A DNA stretch of 64,000 bases from Fibrella forsythiae (lineage in GTDB: Bacteria; Bacteroidota; Bacteroidia; Cytophagales; Spirosomataceae): the NCBI RefSeq assembly GCF_017353175.1, contig NZ_JAFMYW010000011.1:186001-250000 (forward strand). The letters are read 5' to 3'. A model generated the notes under the pieces. The model searched no databases and was not told the origin of the DNA. It worked only from the letters and a program-made list of their open reading frames with translations. Positions 60,245 to 64,000 of the stretch are shown in pieces (positions within the stretch are counted from its first letter, which is position 1; each line of letters begins with the position of its first letter). The position numbers were made by a program, and so were the translations under genes.

Positions 60245-60365
60245 AAAGAGTGGTAGTATGAAGCCCCGAAGTTACCGGTGCCGCAGGAGTGGTGCAACCG
60301 AATTACAGAAATGAACCCCTACGCCTATGAAAGGTTTGTGAGGCGGATGGTAATGGGAGGGCATG

Positions 60366-60394
60366 AAAAAACCGCCTGTTGAGTCAACAAGCGG
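60366..60394 (-). terminator. Intrinsic terminator of the ribosomal protein genes
   Basis: Reading the minus strand: CCGCTTGTTGA and its partner CAACAGGCGG form a stem followed by TTTTTT. It lies about 25 bases past the rpmA stop. Confidence 0.8.
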
Positions 60395-60419
60395 TCGTTT
60401 CGTCAATAAGTCTCTGAAA

Positions 60420-60707
60420 TTATTCAGCAGCAACGGCTACCGGAGCTGCTACTTCGGCAGGAACGATGTTCACCATTGAACGGTCGGCCCGGCCTTTCGT
60501 GAAGAGAACCGTACCATCCACAAGTGCGAACAGCGTGTGGTCTTTGCCCATACCCACGTTTTTGCCGGGGTGGTGCTTGGTACCGCGCTGACGGATGATG
60601 ATGTTACCAGCGATGGCCTTCTGACCACCGAATAATTTGACGCCCAGTCGCTTGCTGATGCTGTCACGGCCGTTCCTTGAACTACCGACGCCTTTCTTGT
60701 GTGCCAT
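60420..60707 (-). CDS. rpmA: 50S ribosomal protein L27
   Basis: A 95-residue L27 with the diagnostic N-terminus [20 protein letters not shown] and [27 protein letters not shown]. The N-terminal tail reaches the peptidyl transferase centre. The C-terminus ends in an Ala/Val/Pro-rich extension ([13 protein letters not shown]) not found in the E. coli protein. There is no Firmicutes-type leader needing cleavage. rplU lies upstream with a palindromic repeat between. Confidence 0.98.
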   Translation of the reverse strand: MAHKKGVGSSRNGRDSISKRLGVKLFGGQKAIAGNIIIRQRGTKHHPGKNVGMGKDHTLFALVDGTVLFTKGRADRSMVNIVPAEVAAPVAVAAE

Positions 60708-60717
60708 TTTTGTAAAT

Positions 60718-60820
60718 GGTTTACAGTTTTCAGTTTGCTGTTTTCAGTTGCGCTGCTTGTCAGACCATAGAGTACAAAAGCGGAGCAACAGTAAACGGTA
60801 ACCGGTAAACGGTAAACTGA
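60718..60820. repeat. Intergenic palindrome family, member 3
   Basis: The left part (GGTTTACAGTTTTCAGTTTG, CTGTTTTCAGTTGCGCTGC) and the right part (GCGGAGCAACAGTAAACGG, GGTAAACGGTAAACTG) pair imperfectly. The left part closely resembles the arm at 17561 (both GTTTACAGTTTTC ... TTC-n-GTTGCGCTGC). It lies between rplU and rpmA, inside what is usually a tight operon. Confidence 0.7.
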
Positions 60821-60821
60821 T

Positions 60822-61139
60822 TTAGACGGTGATGTCGTTGATTTGAACTTTGGTCAGATACTGACGGTGGCCGTTTTTCTTCTTATAGCCTTTCCGACGT
60901 TTCTTTTTGAAGACGATAACCTTTTCGCCTTTCAGGTGCTCGAGGATAGTTGCCGATACGGTTGCGCCTGCTACAGTAGGAGCGCCAACGGTAATAGCAC
61001 CTTCGTTGTCAACCAGAAGAACTTTAATCTGGTCGGAGGCAAGTGCAGCGTCCACGTCACCACCCAGTCTGTGGGTATAGATGAAGCGGCCCTTCTCGAT
61101 TTTAAATTGCTGCCCTGCGATCTCTACGATTGCGTACAT
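60822..61139 (-). CDS. rplU: 50S ribosomal protein L21
   Basis: A 105-residue L21: MYAIVEIAGQQFKIEKGRFIY at the start, then HLKGEKVIVFKKKRRKGYKKKNGHRQ and LTKVQINDI, the conserved 23S rRNA-binding part. The start at 61139 is fixed by homology and by a promoter box at 61169-61176; the in-frame extension to 61208 lies upstream of it and is not part of the gene. Confidence 0.98.
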   Translation of the reverse strand: MYAIVEIAGQQFKIEKGRFIYTHRLGGDVDAALASDQIKVLLVDNEGAITVGAPTVAGATVSATILEHLKGEKVIVFKKKRRKGYKKKNGHRQYLTKVQINDITV

Positions 61140-61168
61140 GATCTTTGTGTATATTGAAAATGAGGGTG

Positions 61169-61176
61169 CAAAGGTA
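61169..61176 (-). promoter_or_regulatory. -7 promoter box of rplU
   Basis: The minus strand reads TACCTTTG, a TAnnTTTG match; transcription would begin near 61163, about 24 bases before the rplU ATG. Confidence 0.5.
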
Positions 61177-61249
61177 GTAAAAAGTAGCGGTTTATAGCAG
61201 CAGCGCACAGAAAAAGTGCACGGTACAGGCTGGATTCGCGCAAACTCAA

Positions 61250-61687
61250 TTACAGTTTCACTGATGTCTGAATCAGATTAGTACTGCATTTGGCAATCAA
61301 CTTACCTTCGGCATTAGTGATTTTGCCTGCCACATGAATAATGTTTCGACCCGCCCGGAGGATATGGGCTTCTGCTACGATCGTTTCACCAAGTCGGGCG
61401 GCATTCAGAAAGTCTACAGCCAGATTTACCGAGGTGTAGCCAAACTCGCGACCCATTGCAAAGACTGTCAGACCACATAGGTCATCTAAAATGGCCGAAG
61501 CTGTGCCTCCATGTAATACCTGCATTGGATTGACCATGTCGTCACGGACAACGTACCTGGCTACTGTTCGGCCTTCCTCAATTTCCAGCAAAATGCCGTC
61601 TAGCCACCGGCTAATTCCCGACAGACTTTGCGTCATTGGTTGCCCTATAAGTGATTGAAATGTGGCCAGTCTGGGGTTTATTTCCAT
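61250..61687 (-). CDS. PaaI-type hotdog thioesterase
   Basis: A 145-residue hotdog-fold acyl-CoA thioesterase. MQVLHGGTASAILDDLCGLTVFA (near 55-77) has the HGG motif and the acidic catalytic residue in the following helix. TSVNLAVDFLNAARLGETIVAEA (near 85-107) is the central strand. Such enzymes hydrolyse aromatic or medium-chain acyl-CoAs. Substrate is unknown. It diverges from comA with a promoter between. Confidence 0.85.
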   Translation of the reverse strand: MEINPRLATFQSLIGQPMTQSLSGISRWLDGILLEIEEGRTVARYVVRDDMVNPMQVLHGGTASAILDDLCGLTVFAMGREFGYTSVNLAVDFLNAARLGETIVAEAHILRAGRNIIHVAGKITNAEGKLIAKCSTNLIQTSVKL

Positions 61688-61749
61688 GTCGCTAAAATAG
61701 CACTTAACTAAGCTGTACCGTCTAAAACGGCGCGTATTTGTGTGTTTAA

Positions 61750-61780
61750 TTGTGAGTTTCTGGTAACCTTGCTACTTTTG
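61750..61780 (+). promoter_or_regulatory. Complete Bacteroidota-type promoter of comA
   Basis: TTG (61750-61752), 20 bases, then TACTTTTG (61773-61780). Transcription would start near 61786, about 30 bases before the ATG at 61817. Confidence 0.65.
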
Positions 61781-61816
61781 CGCGACTTACGATAACATGT
61801 ATCCGTACAAGCTAGA

Positions 61817-62581
61817 ATGAATTATACGTTAACCCAGATCCCAGAACGCACGGCAAAACCACGTCACAGCGGTTTTACAATGGTTATGGACAAAGGCCTA
61901 AGCCTGCGCGAAGTAGAAGATATGCTGTCCATGTCGGCTGATTATATCGATATCGTTAAACTTGGCTGGGCCACTTCCTTCGTCACCCCTAATCTGCAAC
62001 AGAAACTTGATGCCTACAAAGCAGCGGGTGTTCCCGTTTACTTCGGCGGTACGCTTTTCGAAGCTTTTGTGGTGCGAAACCAGTTTGACGATTACCGCAG
62101 GCTGCTCGATAAATATGACCTGAAATTCGCTGAAGTATCTGATGGTTCGCTGGAAATGGATCCCGATGAGAAATGCGAGTACATTCGCACCCTGGCTAAA
62201 CAGGTGACGGTATTGTCGGAAGTGGGGTCGAAGGATGAAGCCAAGATTATCCCTCCCTACAAATGGATCAAACTGATGACTACCGAACTCGAAGCGGGTG
62301 CCTGGAAAGTGATTGGCGAAGCCCGTGAAGGAGGAACTGTTGGTCTGTTCCGCGCCAGTGGTGAAGTCCGCCAGGGCCTTGTTGAAGAAATCCTGACCCA
62401 AATCCCATCGGAAAAGATTATCTGGGAGGCACCACAAAAAGAACAACAGGTGTGGTTCGTGAAGCTGTTAGGGTCTAACGTCAACGTTGGCAACATTGCA
62501 CCAAACGAAGTTATTCCGCTTGAAACCATCCGGTTAGGCCTTCGTGGTGATACGTTCAGCTTCTTCCTGGATAAGAAATAA
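61817..62581 (+). CDS. comA: Phosphosulfolactate synthase
   Basis: A 254-residue ComA-family TIM barrel. The family adds sulfite to phosphoenolpyruvate to make phosphosulfolactate. Seen are GFTMVMDKGLSLREVEDML, DIVKLGWATSF (near 48-58), VPVYFGGTLFEAF, EVSDGSLEMDP, VLSEVGSKDEAK and GNIAPNEVIPLETIRLGLRGDT, which together are diagnostic. In archaea this leads to coenzyme M; in Bacteroidota a role in sulfolactate or sulfonolipid metabolism is possible but not shown here. A dedA gene starts 23 bases downstream, so the two are likely co-transcribed. Confidence 0.92.
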   Translation: MNYTLTQIPERTAKPRHSGFTMVMDKGLSLREVEDMLSMSADYIDIVKLGWATSFVTPNLQQKLDAYKAAGVPVYFGGTLFEAFVVRNQFDDYRRLLDKYDLKFAEVSDGSLEMDPDEKCEYIRTLAKQVTVLSEVGSKDEAKIIPPYKWIKLMTTELEAGAWKVIGEAREGGTVGLFRASGEVRQGLVEEILTQIPSEKIIWEAPQKEQQVWFVKLLGSNVNVGNIAPNEVIPLETIRLGLRGDTFSFFLDKK

Positions 62582-62604
62582 ACGGACTTCAGACTCCACT
62601 CCTT

Positions 62605-63258
62605 ATGGAAATCATAAAATCGCTTCTCGACTTTCTGCTGCATCTCGACAAATTCCTCGATTTGTGGGCCAATGAGTATGGTGTACTGCTGTATGCCATT
62701 CTGTTTCTGATCGTTTTTACGGAAACGGGCCTGATCGTTATGCCGCTGCTGCCGGGCGATTCGCTGTTGTTTGCGGCTGGTGCACTGGCTGCCCGCGATA
62801 CCAATGAACTGAGCGTAGCGGTCATTATCCCCCTGCTGATCGTAGCCGCCCTGCTGGGCGATAACGTCAACTACTTTGTGGGTCGCAAACTGGGCACGCA
62901 GATCAAATCGAGGGAGCGAATCTTGTTCTTCAAGCGCGAATACATTACCGAAACCGAGAAATTCTACGCCAAGCATGGCGGTCGTACCGTCATCATTGCC
63001 CGATTCATCCCGATCGTTCGTACGATAGCCCCATTCGTTGCCGGTGCCGGGAGCATGAATTACGCTACCTATATAAAGAACTGTATCATCGGAGCGGTTC
63101 TATGGGTGGTAAGCATTACGTTACTCGGCTACTTTTTTGGCAATCTGGAAATTGTGCAGAAGAACTTCGAGATCGTCGTGTTTGGTATCGTTGGCCTGTC
63201 ACTACTGCCAATCGTTGTGCAGTTCGTTAAGCAGAAGCTGACAAGTAAGGCGGTATAG
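62605..63258 (+). CDS. DedA-family (VTT-domain) membrane protein
   Basis: A 217-residue membrane protein with about five hydrophobic segments. The DedA core is clear: FTETGLIVMPLLPGDSLLFAAGALAA (near 39-64), LGDNVNYFVGRKLG (near 91-104), and YAKHGGRTVIIARFIPIVRTIAPFVAGAGSM (near 122-152) with the essential Arg and acidic residues. DedA proteins act as lipid flippases or scramblases, for undecaprenyl phosphate or phospholipids. It follows comA closely. Confidence 0.92.
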   Translation: MEIIKSLLDFLLHLDKFLDLWANEYGVLLYAILFLIVFTETGLIVMPLLPGDSLLFAAGALAARDTNELSVAVIIPLLIVAALLGDNVNYFVGRKLGTQIKSRERILFFKREYITETEKFYAKHGGRTVIIARFIPIVRTIAPFVAGAGSMNYATYIKNCIIGAVLWVVSITLLGYFFGNLEIVQKNFEIVVFGIVGLSLLPIVVQFVKQKLTSKAV

Positions 63259-63302
63259 ACGTAAATTCCTGAATTCACCTTCCCCAATTCGCAAACGATT
63301 CG

Positions 63303-63310
63303 TATCTTTG
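63303..63310 (+). promoter_or_regulatory. -7 promoter box of yceD
   Basis: TATCTTTG matches TAnnTTTG and lies 15 bases before the yceD ATG. No good upstream TTG box was seen. Confidence 0.45.
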
Positions 63311-63325
63311 CGGCCTTGTTAGCGA

Positions 63326-63889
63326 ATGACTGAGGTGAACGAACTGCGTCAATACGATATCAACATTGTTGGTCTGGAAGAAAAACGATATGCATTCGAC
63401 TTTGAGTCGGGTGAATCGTTCTTCAAAGCGCTTGAGCAACAGTTGATTACGAAGGGTAATGTGAAAACACACTTGCTTCTCGACAAGTCGGAGACGATGA
63501 TTCGTCTTGACTTCTCGATTGCCGGGTTGGTGGAACGTACCTGCGACCGTTGCCTTGATCTGTATGACGAACCGGTGGATACGCGCCAAACGCTCTTCCT
63601 CAAGTTCGCTGATCGTAACGAGGAATTGACCGATGAAATCGAATTGATCGAGCGTAATACGGCTACGATCAACGTGGCCCGCTACATATTCGATTACATT
63701 GTCTTATCGATGCCAATGAGAGGGCTTCACCCGCGTTTTCGCGATGAAGACGATGACGAACTGTCAGATGGCAAATTGATTTACTCATCAGATGCTGCTG
63801 AAAACGCACAGGCGGCTGATGAGGATACTGAAGAAAAACCCGCAGTGGATCCCCGATGGGAGGCCCTGCGTAAATTGAGTAATAACTAA
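63326..63889 (+). CDS. yceD: DUF177 (YceD) family protein
   Basis: A 187-residue YceD/DUF177 protein, linked in bacteria to 23S rRNA or ribosome metabolism and usually upstream of rpmF. It shows VERTCDRCLDLYDEPVDTRQTLFLKFAD (a Cys-x-x-Cys in the middle) and INVARYIFDYIVLSMPMRGLHP, both typical, then an acidic stretch (EDDDELSDG) and PRWEALRKLSNN at the end. The expected rpmF gene does not follow in the next 74 bases. Confidence 0.88.
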   Translation: MTEVNELRQYDINIVGLEEKRYAFDFESGESFFKALEQQLITKGNVKTHLLLDKSETMIRLDFSIAGLVERTCDRCLDLYDEPVDTRQTLFLKFADRNEELTDEIELIERNTATINVARYIFDYIVLSMPMRGLHPRFRDEDDDELSDGKLIYSSDAAENAQAADEDTEEKPAVDPRWEALRKLSNN

Positions 63890-63963
63890 ATAAACTGTTT
63901 GGCGTTTGCCGGTCCGCCGGTGAGGTTCATCTTAGTGCTGCAAAGCAACCAGGAATACAACCG

Positions 63964-64000
63964 ATGGAAACCCCAAACATCAACCGTCAAACTGATAACT
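63964..64000 (+). CDS. Start of a further gene, cut by the right edge
   Basis: An ATG followed by 11 full codons (METPNINRQTDN) runs into the window end. Too little is visible to name it. It does not begin like ribosomal protein L32 (MAHPKR-type). Confidence 0.3.
   Translation, partial: METPNINRQTDN

Larger units (their letters stand above)
645..63543. repeat. Highly iterated short motif GGTACGT (full form CAGGTACGTT / AACGTACCTG)
   Basis: About 62 loci with GGTACGT or its complement ACGTACC are spread evenly over the window. The 10-base form is exact at 5965, 7577, 11830, 16053, 18456, 23015, 23731, 25414, 27789, 32038, 36369, 42891, 43943, 43996, 51374, 51787, 57946, 58270, 59752, 61550 and 63534 (start positions). 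Both orientations are about equally common (31 and 29, plus two overlapping palindromes at 40499 and 56188). Most lie in genes, in all three frames; some lie between genes, as at 32038. Confidence 0.85.

Noticed and set aside
62257-62976. 239-codon minus-strand frame across comA and dedA
   Set aside because: It overlaps two well-supported genes on the other strand and lacks any recognisable family.
645-63543. GGTACGT motif as a Chi- or KOPS-like polar signal
   Set aside because: Both orientations are about equally frequent over 64 kb, whereas polar replication or recombination signals show strand bias.
1-64000. CRISPR arrays, prophage, insertion sequences, restriction or defence systems
   Set aside because: No direct-repeat array, no transposase, integrase, phage structural or defence gene was found on reading both strands.

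Overview
The window looks like a chromosome segment of a Bacteroidota bacterium of order Cytophagales, most likely family Spirosomataceae (Spirosoma, Fibrella and relatives); the genus is an inference from gene content. Supporting traits are TonB-dependent receptors with CarboxypepD_reg-like N-termini, a type IX secretion sorting domain, fused SecDF, the extended PurF form, a ComA homologue, crtB/crtI carotenoid genes, roughly 50% GC, and promoters of the Bacteroidota type (-7 box TAnnTTTG, poor Shine-Dalgarno use). I saw no rRNA, tRNA, CRISPR array, prophage or transposase. Nearly all genes are chromosomal housekeeping, envelope or nutrient genes.

Layout. 1-2392 (-): polysaccharide-export SLBB protein, cut by the left edge. 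2.6-5.7 kb: parE and pheA. 5.7-9.5 kb: GNAT enzyme, short-chain dehydrogenase, GMC oxidoreductase and a lipid A-type acyltransferase. 9.5-10.4 kb: gene-free, with two related structured small RNA candidates. 10.4-17.6 kb: DUF2147 protein, porin, DUF5686-type outer-membrane protein, Maf, MscS channel and a small exported protein. 17.7-27 kb: SecDF, amino-acid permease, aldehyde dehydrogenase, an exported barrel-like protein, and a TSUP exporter with an ETHE1-like/rhodanese protein (sulfur detoxification). 27.6-30.7 kb: operon of gluconate-2-dehydrogenase subunit-3 family protein, second GMC oxidoreductase and exported TIM-barrel isomerase/epimerase. 30.9-38.6 kb: pdhB, lipoprotein, divergent sigma-like/anti-sigma pair, GH92 mannosidase, purF. 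38.9-42.1 kb: crtB, crtI and an ECF sigma gene. 42.4-50.9 kb: ZnuD-like TonB receptor, LolA-like protein, response regulator, CAP-domain T9SS cargo, ftsK and an unknown membrane protein. 51.2-56.4 kb: TonB receptor, beta-helix lipoprotein and beta-propeller phytase, probably one phytate-use operon. 56.4-57.5 kb: lipoprotein and MerC-domain gene, divergent around two operator-like palindromes that also occur before the ZnuD-like receptor. 57.6-64 kb: small membrane protein, nuoN, terC, rpmA, rplU, thioesterase, comA, dedA, yceD and the start of one more gene.

Most notable signals. (1) The word GGTACGT occurs at about 62 places, against about 8 expected, and its 10-base form AACGTACCTG/CAGGTACGTT 21 times against about 0.1 expected. 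It lies in both orientations, in all reading frames and also between genes, so it looks like a DNA-level iterated motif. (2) Two colinear structured RNAs lie in tandem at 9.69 and 10.21 kb. (3) A 23-bp inverted repeat encloses the start codon of the CAP-domain gene. (4) A shared GCAAC-N3-RTTGC operator suggests a small metal regulon. (5) A family of long intergenic palindromes built on GTTTACAGTTT/GTTTACCGTTT occurs at three places. All counts were made by eye.
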